A stretch of DNA of 5,140 nt from Lachnospiraceae bacterium UBA4317 (GTDB taxonomy: Bacteria; Bacillota_A; Clostridia; Lachnospirales; Lachnospiraceae). The notes beneath the pieces were generated by a model. That model searched no databases, was not told the origin of the DNA, and saw only the letters and a program-made list of their open reading frames with translations. The stretch is taken from NCBI GenBank assembly GCA_002394525.1, contig DGUF01000068.1:1-5140 (forward strand), read 5' to 3'. A program made the position numbers and the translations under genes. Shown here piece after piece: positions 1-5,140 of this stretch (positions within the stretch are counted from its first letter, which is position 1; every line of letters starts with the position of its first letter).

Positions 1-2
1 CC

Positions 3-30
3 CAGTGCCTGTCCCCCTGTCACACAGTGC
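3..30. repeat. Partial 22-nt tandem or dispersed repeat at the left edge
   Basis: CAGTGC occurs at 3-8 and again at 25-30, a 22-nt period. CTGTC (9-13 and 17-21) and GTCACACAGTGC lie between and around them. The second unit diverges after six bases. The sequence resembles GTGCCTGTCCCC-type intergenic repeats in some Bacillota and other bacteria, some linked to REP-associated tyrosine transposases. That link is recalled, not tested. Confidence 0.4.
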
Positions 31-37
31 ATGGCTC

Positions 38-80
38 AGAGGAGTCAGCCGGTACGTCCCGGGCTCACTCCTCTTTTTTT
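38..80 (+). terminator. Rightward intrinsic terminator overlapping the 3' end of the GT2 gene
   Basis: AGAGGAGT (38-45) pairs with ACTCCTCT (67-74). After one C-C mismatch, AGCC (47-50) pairs with GGCT (62-65), around an 11-nt loop. The plus strand then runs into a T-run (74-80). The minus strand has no T-run after the stem, so the terminator works rightward. It implies a plus-strand gene ending just left of the window. Its right arm contains the GT2 stop codon and last codons. Confidence 0.72.
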
Positions 81-1009
81 GCGCTGTCCAGTTCCTCCTT
101 GACGACATAGACGGGGCGGCCCTTGGTCTCGGTGTAGTTCTTGGCCATGTACTGGCCCAAAATGCCGATTCCCAGCAGCTGGATGCCCGACAGCATGAGG
201 ATGAGGCAGGCCAGGGTGGGGAAGCCGGCGACGGGGTCTCCCCAGAGGATGGTCTTGATCACGATGATGATCAGGTAGAGGATCGAGAGGCAGAAGATGA
301 AAAAGCCGACCACCGAGGACAGGATCAGGGGCTTGTTGGAGAAGGCCACGATCCCGTCAAAGGCATAGGTCAGGAGCTTCCAGAAATTCCATTTGGAGGT
401 CCCGCTGGCCCGGTCCTCGACCTCATAGGGCATGTAAAAGGTCTCAAAGCCCACCCAGGCGAAGATTCCCTTGGAGAAACGGCATTTTTCGGGCAGGGAC
501 AGGATGGCGTCCACCACGGGCCGCCTCATGAGGCGGAAGTCGCTGGCGGCCTGCATGATCTTGATGTCGGTCATGCTGTCCATGACTTTATAAAAGGTCT
601 TTTTGATCAGCGAGATCAGGGCGTTTTCCCTGCGCTCCTCCTGGTAGGCAGCGACGGCGTCGTACTCGGGGTGGTCCTCCAGGATCTTCATCATCTTTAC
701 GATATAGGCGGGGTTCTGCTGGAGGTCCGCGTCAATGATGACTGTGAAATCCCCCTGCGAGCTTCTGAGTCCGGCCAGGAGGGCGGCCTCCTTGCCGAAG
801 TTTCTGGAGAAGCTGACGACCCGGACGCGGTACAGCGCGCGGCTGCACAGGGCCCTGAGCTTTGCGAGGGTCCCGTCCCGGCTCCCGTCGTTGACAAAGA
901 TCAGCTCCGTCTGCGGCATCAGGTCTCCCAGGGCCTTGACGGTCTGCTCGTAAAACAGGTCTATATTTCCCTCCTCGTTGTAGCAGGGAACGATCACGGA
1001 CAATAGCAT
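65..1009 (-). CDS. GT2-family polyprenyl-phosphate glycosyltransferase (GtrB/CsbB/DPM1-like)
   Basis: A 314-residue membrane-anchored glycosyltransferase. The family transfers a sugar from a nucleotide sugar to undecaprenyl (or dolichyl) phosphate on the cytoplasmic face. Seen: a GT-A fold with VPCYNEEGNI (residues 7-16), VNDGSRDGT (39-47), the RNFGKEAALLAGL block (69-81), the metal-binding DAD in DADLQQ (93-98), the acceptor-side DFRLMRR (157-163) and RASGTSKW (200-207). Two hydrophobic helices follow (about 226-250 and 262-286), then the usual RPVYVVKE tail (298-305). Length and layout match GtrB/CsbB proteins. The ATG has GAGGA 8 nt upstream, directly after the stop of the GtrA gene, so the two are probably co-transcribed and translationally coupled. 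By analogy with CsbB or GtrB, the donor could be UDP-GlcNAc or UDP-Glc, but sequence alone cannot decide. No key motif is missing. The last codons overlap a terminator that reads the other way. Confidence 0.95.
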   Translation of the reverse strand: MLLSVIVPCYNEEGNIDLFYEQTVKALGDLMPQTELIFVNDGSRDGTLAKLRALCSRALYRVRVVSFSRNFGKEAALLAGLRSSQGDFTVIIDADLQQNPAYIVKMMKILEDHPEYDAVAAYQEERRENALISLIKKTFYKVMDSMTDIKIMQAASDFRLMRRPVVDAILSLPEKCRFSKGIFAWVGFETFYMPYEVEDRASGTSKWNFWKLLTYAFDGIVAFSNKPLILSSVVGFFIFCLSILYLIIIVIKTILWGDPVAGFPTLACLILMLSGIQLLGIGILGQYMAKNYTETKGRPVYVVKEELDSAKKEE

Positions 1010-1022
1010 TTTTACAATCCTC

Positions 1023-1481
1023 TTAAGCCCGGTCCCGGAAGACCAGGAAGCGGCTGATGAAGTAGTTGCCGATCACGACCAGGACCTGGGTCGCCAGCTT
1101 GGCGATCATCTCATCCTGGTGGAGGATCTCATAGAGCACAAAGACGCCGCCGACCTCGATCACCATGGTCGCCAGCCTGGCGCCGATGAAGCGGGCGCAT
1201 TCGGCAGCCAGCTCCCCCCAGCTGCTGCAGTGGGAGCGGAACACGATCAGCTTGTTGGTCACATAGGCAAAGATGATCGAGACCGACACAGAGATAATAT
1301 TGCTGACATTGACATTGAGGCCCACGACCCGGCAGAGCACCGCGTAGACGACCAGGTTGACCAGGGTCGTGCAGCCCCCGATCACCAGATAGCGCATCCC
1401 CTCCGAGGTCAGAAGGCTTATGATCCTGCTCCCTGCGGACTGGCCTGCCGTCGCTTCCACATTTCTGTTTTCTTCTTCCAT
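1023..1481 (-). CDS. GtrA-family membrane protein (putative lipid-linked sugar flippase)
   Basis: A 152-residue, four-helix membrane protein of the GtrA family (PF04138 type). Members such as Listeria GtcA and phage GtrA are thought to help move undecaprenyl-phosphate sugars across the membrane; that role is accepted but not fully proven. Seen: a short polar N-terminus (1-28), then MRYLVIGGCTTLVNLVVY (29-46), helices near 29-51, 57-79, 94-118 and 125-145, the FAYVTNKLIVFRS block after helix 2 (71-83) and the closing NYFISRFLVFRD (139-150). These are family hallmarks in the right order, and the length is typical. I chose the ATG at 1481 because AAAGGA and a second AGGA lie just upstream with a 6-nt spacer. 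The frame stays open to an ATG at 1577, but that extension is Cys/Arg-rich and runs through hairpin sequence. The TAA stop lies 13 nt before the glycosyltransferase ATG. Confidence 0.93.
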   Translation of the reverse strand: MEEENRNVEATAGQSAGSRIISLLTSEGMRYLVIGGCTTLVNLVVYAVLCRVVGLNVNVSNIISVSVSIIFAYVTNKLIVFRSHCSSWGELAAECARFIGARLATMVIEVGGVFVLYEILHQDEMIAKLATQVLVVIGNYFISRFLVFRDRA

Positions 1482-1570
1482 GCAGCTTCCTTTCCTGCAA
1501 CTTGATTTTTCCGTTCTTCCACAGCATGCCGCTCGCAAGGCGGCAACACTTGCTTTGCAAGTATGCAATG

Positions 1571-1610
1571 CGGTCACAGTTGCCTGGGCCGTCCCGCGGT
1601 ACAGGCACCG
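1571..1610. repeat. REP-like imperfect palindrome
   Basis: TGCCTG (1581-1586) pairs with CAGGCA (1602-1607), and CCG (1589-1591) pairs with CGG (1597-1599) inside it. GGTCAC lies on one side. The GTGCCTGT-type core on the minus strand resembles the repeat at 3-30. It may be a remnant of a dispersed intergenic repeat; no transposase is present here. Confidence 0.4.
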
Positions 1611-1646
1611 GATTGAAAAAAACGCTGTCGGGCGTTTTTTTCAGTC
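1611..1646 (-). terminator. Intrinsic terminator after the YfhO-family gene, symmetric
   Basis: Bases 1611-1626 pair with 1631-1646 (16 bp, two G-T wobbles) around a 4-nt loop. The stem joins a short GC core (CGC/GCG) to an A7/T7 block, so a U-run follows the core on both strands. It begins 29 nt past the YfhO-family stop codon. It should end much of that transcript and limit read-through into the GtrA and GT2 genes. Confidence 0.78.
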
Positions 1647-1675
1647 TTGCAAAGCATTTATCCGGGAAATCCCTG

Positions 1676-4600
1676 TCACCTGCCCGCCTTCTTTTTCTTC
1701 CTCGCGGCCAGCCCCCTCCAGAGGGCGTCCAGGAGGATCACGGCAAAGGCGGCCGCCGAGATATAGAGGCCGATCCGCAGGTAGGGGATCTCATAGGTCA
1801 GTTCGATCTCGTTCTCTCCGTCGACCAGGGGGACCGTGATCATGGTGCCGGCGACTGTGTCCGGCTGAATGATCTCACCGTTTCTGGCTGCACTCCAGCC
1901 CTGAGACCAGGGCACGAGCAGGCAGAGGCTCCGTCCCCGGGTCCCCTGCACCCTGCAGGTGACATGTCCGTTTTCGATGGTCAGGTCGGTGACTTCGCCC
2001 GCCCTGATCCTGTCGGCTGCCTCTCCGAGAGCCTTGAGGTCGAGTCCGTAAAACTGATAGTCCTTGAAGCTCAGGCCTTTTTCCGTCCGGAAAACGACGG
2101 TCCGGATATCTCCTCCCGCGGTCTTCTTTGCCTTCTGCGCCAGGGCCTCCTTATCAAAGGCCGCAGCCGCGGCGGCCAGCTCGTCCTTTTTGAGCTGCAG
2201 CTCCTCCGCTTCGGTCAGGGGCTGGTCCTCTGCCTCCGCTTCCGGACTCTCCCCGGCGGCCTTGCGCTTCGCCGCCTCCTCGGCCTTTTTGCGGGCCTCT
2301 TTTTCTCTCTCCTCAACCGCCTGCAGGCTGTCCTCAGCACCGGACGCGGCCTGCTCCTCCCGGCTCCGGATCATGAAGGAGGCCGGCGAGGTCCAGCGGC
2401 AGTAGCCGACGGGCTCCGCCCCGTTGATCGACATCAGGCCTGTCATCTTTTCGGGCCAGAGCAGATTTCCGTAGGCGATATAGTCCCCCTCCGGCACAAA
2501 GACGCGGAAGTAGGATTTATTGCCCTCGTTGCGCCGGGTCCAGCCCAGCTGTCGGTAGAGCACGGTCTCTTTGCCGCTCAGGACCGAAAAGAGGGCGTTC
2601 TGATAGACGTAGGCGTTGTCATATTTCCTGGTGGGGAGCTTGGACCCGTCGTAGACAAAGGCCATGGGCAGGGCATAGGGATTGCGGTAGACCGTCCGGC
2701 CGTTGAAGGCATCGACGCCCCTGACGGGCTCCAGGCCCCTGACCGGCGTGCTCTCCAGCAGGTATTTGATGCCCAGGAAGGAATCCGAGGCGAGGATGGG
2801 GTCGCGGACGATCATCATGCAGCCCGCCTCATCCCGGTAGCCCAGCCTCCACATGAGGTCCAGCTGGGAATTTTCGGGACTGGAGGTATAGGCCGTGTTG
2901 GACCAGTAATTCTGGGCCAGGGAATCATTGAAATAGGCCGTCATGTCGTCGTCCTGGTGCCACCTGGTCCGGTCCTGGGCGATCCTGTAATAGGATCCGT
3001 CGGCCTTGCGGAGCTGTTTCAGCTGCGCCTGCAGGCCTTTGGAATACTCCATGTAGAGGGTCTGGGAGCTGTCCGAATGATGCTGCCAGAAGAGCCAGGC
3101 ATTGGCCCCCAGCTCGGCGCAGGTCACGGCCAGAAGGAGCAGGCCTGCCACAGAGCGGATCAGGATATTTTTTTTCACGCACAGGAGCAGGACCGTCATC
3201 AGGGCCAGGAGGGCCGAGGCCGCCACGGTCGCAAAGACGGCGGGATTGAGCCGGACGATCTCCACTCCCTGTGCCCGCAGGTCTGCCAGATGGATCCCGT
3301 TCAGCTTGAGGACTGCCGCCCCGTACAACAGGGAGAGCGGGATCACAAGCACCTTTGACAGGCGGTCTTTTTCCGCCCGGCTCAGGTAGGCAGCCGCCCC
3401 GAAGAGGAGGGCAAAGCAGACCAGGTGGCTGTAGCGGAACCAGTAGCTGTCCGCCCGCTTGAGCAGGGAAAAGGCCATCCTGCCGGGCTCCCAGAAGAGC
3501 ATGAGGAAGCAGACCCCCAGCAGGCAGACATAGGCCGCCTTGTGCCGGAACCTGAAGGACCCAGAAAAAAGAATGGCTGCCGCCGCGAACACGGCGATCC
3601 CCCCGCAGAAAAGCGCGGCAAAGCCCTTGTCACTGACAGCCCCGATGACATAGCCCCTGACCGGAGACAGGAGGTCTCCGACCATTTCCATGAGGATCTT
3701 GATCTCATCATACTGGCCCTTGCCCTGCCGCATGGCACTGACGGCGGGCAGGAAGAGCCCGGCGCTCAGGGCTACGCCCAGTCCCATCCCCCAGACATAG
3801 CGGCAGGAGGACAGGATCAGGTCCGTGATCCCGACCAGCAGGCCCGGGGCCTCCTTCCGGGACGCCCGCATGCCGACCGGATAACCCGAGGGCATGACGA
3901 TCTCCTTTTTTTCCTCCTTCCTGTCGCAGAAAAAGAATTCAAAGAGGAACCAGATGCCCGTAAACAGGCAGTTGACCCCTGCCATATACCAGTTGCACAG
4001 GATGCAGAAGCCCGTCGCCAGGGCCAGGCGCCAGACGCTCTTTCTGTGGACCACCTCATAGACGCCCAGCAGCATGAGGGGAAGCATATAGACCCCGTCC
4101 AGCCACATGATATTGCTGCTCTGGGCGATCGAATACTGCATCAGGGCATAGCCCAGGGAGAGGGCGATCACAAAGACCGGCCGGATCCGGTCCTCAAACC
4201 TCCGCTGCAGGTACCAGCAGAAGGTCGCCCCGGCCGTCGCCAGCTTGAGCACGACCGCGATATCAAAGAACCTGTAGACCCCCGCCTTGCCGAAAAAGTA
4301 GAGGAGGAGATTAAAGGGCGACGCCAGATAGTAGCTGAAAAGGCCGAAGGAGCTGCCTCCCAGCATATTGGCAAAATCATAGCTCAGCGGCCGCGTCCCC
4401 CTCAGGACATCCACATAATAGGTAAAAAAGTCGATGTACTGGATCTTGGCGTCATCGATCGTGACGGCCTTTGTCCCGAAGGGCTCCATCTGCAAAATGT
4501 ACAAGACCGCGAAAAGCAGGCCCGAAGCGAGCGCAAATGAAATACAGCAGAGGAAAAACCGCGCAAACCACCCGTGGCGCCTGCGCTCCTGCGGCGTTTT

Positions 4601-4912
4601 TTCAGGTGCCTCCGTCCGACCCCCGCGTCTGCTGCTCCTGTCGCCTTCCTGCTTTCCCTGCTCCGCCGCGAAATCCCGGGTCGGGGCTTTCTTTTCCGCA
4701 GACCTGCTTTCTGCCGTGGAGGCTCCATCAGCAGTATCTGCTTTTACAGAACCAGCTTCCACCGGATCCGCTTTTATGAGATCCTCTTTTGCAGGATCAT
4801 CTTTTACAGGAACCTCTTTTGCGAGATCCTCTTTCACAATATCCCCGGGGATATTGCTGTCAATATTCTCATTTATGAGCACGTCCTGCTCCTGCAGCTT
4901 CTGATCAGTCAT
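1676..4912 (-). CDS. YfhO-family multi-spanning membrane protein (GT-C-like glycosyltransferase), enlarged
   Basis: A 1078-residue polytopic membrane protein of the YfhO family (PF09586 type). In Bacillus and Staphylococcus, YfhO works with the GT2 enzyme CsbB and is proposed to transfer the lipid-linked sugar to lipoteichoic acid outside the cell. Seen: a charged cytoplasmic tail (1-115), TM1 at about 118-140, an outer loop with the acidic DDAKIQYIDFF (153-163) typical of GT-C sites, MLGGSSFGLFSYYLASPFN (183-201), NIMWLDGVYMLPL (267-279), NWYMAGVNCLF (307-317), about 14 helices to 606, a large soluble domain (about 610-1040) with PWSQGWSAARNG (1001-1012), a last helix (about 1046-1065) and a KKKK tail. 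It is longer than the roughly 850-900 residues usual for the family because of the N-terminal tail and a low-complexity insert (852-934). The ATG has a perfect AGGAGGT upstream, but with a long 13-nt spacer. The specific acceptor is unknown. Confidence 0.92.
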   Translation of the reverse strand: MTDQKLQEQDVLINENIDSNIPGDIVKEDLAKEVPVKDDPAKEDLIKADPVEAGSVKADTADGASTAESRSAEKKAPTRDFAAEQGKQEGDRSSRRGGRTEAPEKTPQERRRHGWFARFFLCCISFALASGLLFAVLYILQMEPFGTKAVTIDDAKIQYIDFFTYYVDVLRGTRPLSYDFANMLGGSSFGLFSYYLASPFNLLLYFFGKAGVYRFFDIAVVLKLATAGATFCWYLQRRFEDRIRPVFVIALSLGYALMQYSIAQSSNIMWLDGVYMLPLMLLGVYEVVHRKSVWRLALATGFCILCNWYMAGVNCLFTGIWFLFEFFFCDRKEEKKEIVMPSGYPVGMRASRKEAPGLLVGITDLILSSCRYVWGMGLGVALSAGLFLPAVSAMRQGKGQYDEIKILMEMVGDLLSPVRGYVIGAVSDKGFAALFCGGIAVFAAAAILFSGSFRFRHKAAYVCLLGVCFLMLFWEPGRMAFSLLKRADSYWFRYSHLVCFALLFGAAAYLSRAEKDRLSKVLVIPLSLLYGAAVLKLNGIHLADLRAQGVEIVRLNPAVFATVAASALLALMTVLLLCVKKNILIRSVAGLLLLAVTCAELGANAWLFWQHHSDSSQTLYMEYSKGLQAQLKQLRKADGSYYRIAQDRTRWHQDDDMTAYFNDSLAQNYWSNTAYTSSPENSQLDLMWRLGYRDEAGCMMIVRDPILASDSFLGIKYLLESTPVRGLEPVRGVDAFNGRTVYRNPYALPMAFVYDGSKLPTRKYDNAYVYQNALFSVLSGKETVLYRQLGWTRRNEGNKSYFRVFVPEGDYIAYGNLLWPEKMTGLMSINGAEPVGYCRWTSPASFMIRSREEQAASGAEDSLQAVEEREKEARKKAEEAAKRKAAGESPEAEAEDQPLTEAEELQLKKDELAAAAAAFDKEALAQKAKKTAGGDIRTVVFRTEKGLSFKDYQFYGLDLKALGEAADRIRAGEVTDLTIENGHVTCRVQGTRGRSLCLLVPWSQGWSAARNGEIIQPDTVAGTMITVPLVDGENEIELTYEIPYLRIGLYISAAAFAVILLDALWRGLAARKKKKAGR
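2111..2359 (-). other. Low-complexity Ala/Glu/Lys-rich, coiled-coil-like insert in the YfhO-family protein
   Basis: Residues 852-934 are dominated by Ala, Glu and Lys, including VEEREKEARKKAEEAAKRK (866-884) and an AAAAAA run (913-918) within a helical-looking stretch. The flanks look like ordinary soluble-domain sequence: SPASFMIRSR before it, and DIRTVVFRTEKGLSFKDYQFYG after it. The segment therefore looks inserted into the extracytoplasmic domain of the family. A long helix or coiled coil is likely; its role is unknown. Confidence 0.7.
4730..4849 (-). repeat. 15-bp tandem repeat encoding a degenerate five-residue repeat
   Basis: Residues 27-61 of the YfhO-family protein read as seven back-to-back five-residue units: KEDLA, KEVPV, KDDPA, KEDLI, KADPV, EAGSV, KADTA. 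The preceding PGDIV (22-26) fits as an eighth, diverged unit. At DNA level the unit is close to AAAGAGGATCCTGCA. It is a small in-frame minisatellite in the cytoplasmic tail. Gain or loss of units would keep the frame, so copy number could vary between strains. Confidence 0.8.
4837..4856. repeat. Perfect 20-bp palindrome inside the YfhO-family coding region
   Basis: The half-site CAATATCCCC (4837-4846) is followed directly by its exact reverse complement (4847-4856) with no spacer. After 4 nt, a third CAATAT follows (4861-4866), so ATATTG-CTGT-CAATAT forms a second, shorter inverted repeat. It lies about 56-76 nt inside the gene and encodes part of NIPGDI. It could be a protein-binding site or a chance result of codon choice. 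Confidence 0.75.
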
Positions 4913-4925
4913 AAATACGGCTGGG

Positions 4926-4932
4926 ACCTCCT
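4926..4932 (-). promoter_or_regulatory. Perfect Shine-Dalgarno site with long spacing
   Basis: AGGAGGT on the minus strand lies 13 nt from the ATG at 4912, longer than the usual 5-9 nt. No ATG, GTG or TTG lies in frame between this site and 4912, so the ATG remains the best start. The long spacing may lower initiation efficiency. Confidence 0.7.
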
Positions 4933-4947
4933 GTATATATAGAAAGA

Positions 4948-4964
4948 AGCGGGGCTTCCCCGCT
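4948..4964 (-). promoter_or_regulatory. GC hairpin in the leader of the YfhO-family mRNA
   Basis: AGCGGGG and CCCCGCT pair in a perfect 7-bp stem with a 3-nt loop, between the predicted transcription start and the Shine-Dalgarno site. On the minus strand it is followed by TCTTTCTATATATA, which is T-rich but not a clean U-tract. It could be a weak attenuator, a 5'-end stabiliser or a translation-control element. Confidence 0.5.
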
Positions 4965-4976
4965 GAGACGCTGAGA
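4961..4976. repeat. Two tandem copies of CGCTGAGA in the leader
   Basis: CGCTGAGA occurs twice with no gap (4961-4968 and 4969-4976). The first copy overlaps the base of the leader hairpin. AGACGCTGA (4966-4974) also has an exact 9-nt inverted partner at 5072-5080, beside the tRNA terminator. It may be an operator-like repeat or chance. Confidence 0.4.
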
Positions 4977-4990
4977 TAAACATCCCTACC

Positions 4991-5019
4991 ATTTTATTAG
5001 ACATTTTCGTGATTGGCAA
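4991..5019 (-). promoter_or_regulatory. Predicted sigma70/sigmaA promoter of the YfhO-family gene
   Basis: On the minus strand, TTGCCA (5014-5019) is followed after exactly 17 nt by TAAAAT (4991-4996). Each hexamer differs from consensus at one position. It lies downstream of the tRNA terminator and upstream of the gene. The predicted start near 4984 would give an untranslated leader of about 70 nt. Confidence 0.72.
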
Positions 5020-5032
5020 TGTGCTTGGCGAT

Positions 5033-5067
5033 AAAGAAAGAAAAACCCTGTCGCGAGACAGGGTTTT
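5033..5067 (-). terminator. Intrinsic terminator after tRNA-Phe, probably bidirectional
   Basis: A perfect 11-bp inverted repeat (5042-5052 with 5057-5067) has a GC core ACCCTGTC/GACAGGGT and a 4-nt loop. On the minus strand the U-rich tail is TTTTT followed by CTTTCTTTA. It lies 33 nt beyond the tRNA 3' end and just before the next promoter, so it most likely ends the tRNA transcript. TTTTGATTT on the other side allows weaker rightward termination. Confidence 0.88.
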
Positions 5068-5099
5068 GATTTCAGCGTCTGATTTTTTGCAATAAAAAA

Positions 5100-5140
5100 T
5101 GCCCAGAACCGGGATCGAACCAGTGACACGAGGATTTTCA
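5100..5140 (-). tRNA. tRNA-Phe (anticodon GAA), 3' part, cut by the window edge
   Basis: Read on the minus strand, this is canonical tRNA positions 33-73: T33, anticodon GAA (5137-5139), A37-A38, the anticodon-stem 3' side TCCTC, a five-base variable loop GTGTC, the T arm ACTGG-TTCGATC-CCGGT (paired, one G-T wobble), the acceptor 3' side TCTGGGC and discriminator A73. The numbering fits without gaps, and the stretch closely resembles E. coli tRNA-Phe. CCA is not encoded: T-rich sequence follows A73 at once. The 5' half lies beyond the window. Confidence 0.93.

Larger units (their letters stand above)
1482..1675 (-). other. Structured 194-nt intergenic region upstream of the GtrA gene
   Basis: It holds the terminator at 1611-1646, a REP-like stem-loop (1581-1607) and two further hairpins: 1548-1562 (ACTTGC, 3-nt loop, GCAAGT) and 1527-1545 (TGCCGC, 7-nt loop, GCGGCA). 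It ends in the GtrA ribosome binding site at 1488-1496. An exact 11-bp inverted repeat (1551-1561 with 1646-1656) brackets the middle. I found no convincing -35/-10 pair for the GtrA gene; CATACT in the TTGCATACT stretch (about 1562-1570) is only a weak -10 candidate. The GtrA-GT2 pair may use a weak promoter or terminator read-through. Confidence 0.6.

Noticed and set aside
5..1006. 333-residue plus-strand open frame opposite the GT2 gene
   Set aside because: It is an exact antisense shadow of a gene with all GT2 motifs, and it runs through the rightward terminator at 38-80.
1482..1577. Longer GtrA start at ATG 1577, adding 32 residues
   Set aside because: The added stretch is Cys/Arg-rich and overlaps two intergenic hairpins. 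The ATG at 1481 has a good Shine-Dalgarno site, and GtrA proteins normally begin close to the first helix.
1502..3358. 618-residue open frame on the plus strand opposite the YfhO-family gene
   Set aside because: Its translation is rich in Gly, Gln, Asp, Arg and Pro with no recognisable motifs, and it spans the terminator and gap on the other strand. It is a shadow of GC-rich coding DNA. The minus strand has clear family hallmarks over the same bases.
3425..4540. 371-residue plus-strand open frame
   Set aside because: Composition is His/Gln/Asp/Pro-rich, as expected from antisense of membrane-protein codons, and no domain is recognisable.
4948..4964. Leader hairpin as a full intrinsic terminator
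   Set aside because: The stem is only 7 bp and the following sequence has no uninterrupted T-run, so it is described as a leader structure only.
5082..5100. AT inverted repeat ATTTTTT / AAAAAAT after the tRNA as a terminator
   Set aside because: The stem is purely A-T and would be weak. The strong GC-core terminator at 5033-5067 explains transcript ending; this stretch is more likely tRNA trailer.
5100..5140. tRNA-Phe 3' end as an integration (att) site for a genomic island
   Set aside because: I saw no second copy of the tRNA 3' sequence in the window and no integrase. The adjoining genes are ordinary envelope genes.

Overview
The window is GC-rich bacterial DNA. It most likely comes from a Gram-positive member of the Bacillota, perhaps a high-GC Clostridia or Lachnospiraceae-type gut anaerobe. 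Three things suggest this: AGGAGG-type ribosome binding sites, a YfhO/GtrA/GT2 gene set like those used by Gram-positives to glycosylate cell-wall polymers, and a tRNA gene with no encoded CCA. The taxonomic guess is inference; no marker gene is present.

All three protein genes lie on the minus strand, so transcription runs right to left. At the right edge (5100-5140) is the 3' half of a tRNA-Phe(GAA) gene, followed by a strong intrinsic terminator (5033-5067). A well-formed sigma70-type promoter (4991-5019) then starts the next transcript. Its leader of about 70 nt carries an 8-bp tandem repeat, a GC hairpin and a perfect Shine-Dalgarno site. It leads into a 1078-residue YfhO-family membrane protein (1676-4912) with an unusual repeat-bearing N-terminal tail and an Ala/Glu/Lys-rich insert near its C-terminus. 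A second intrinsic terminator (1611-1646) follows. The 194-nt gap after YfhO is rich in inverted repeats and contains a REP-like stem-loop. Next come a GtrA-family four-helix membrane protein (1023-1481) and, 13 nt further on, a GT2 polyprenyl-phosphate glycosyltransferase with two membrane helices (65-1009).

From family knowledge, the three proteins form a plausible pathway. The GT2 enzyme loads a sugar onto undecaprenyl phosphate at the inner face of the membrane. The GtrA protein helps the lipid-linked sugar cross the membrane. YfhO, a GT-C-like enzyme, transfers the sugar to an acceptor outside, such as a teichoic acid or another envelope polymer. The sugar and the acceptor cannot be read from the sequence.

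The left edge (1-80) holds a partial 22-nt repeat and a rightward-reading terminator. The terminator's right arm overlaps the end of the glycosyltransferase gene, which suggests a convergent gene just outside the window. Long plus-strand reading frames opposite the real genes are shadows of GC-rich coding DNA.
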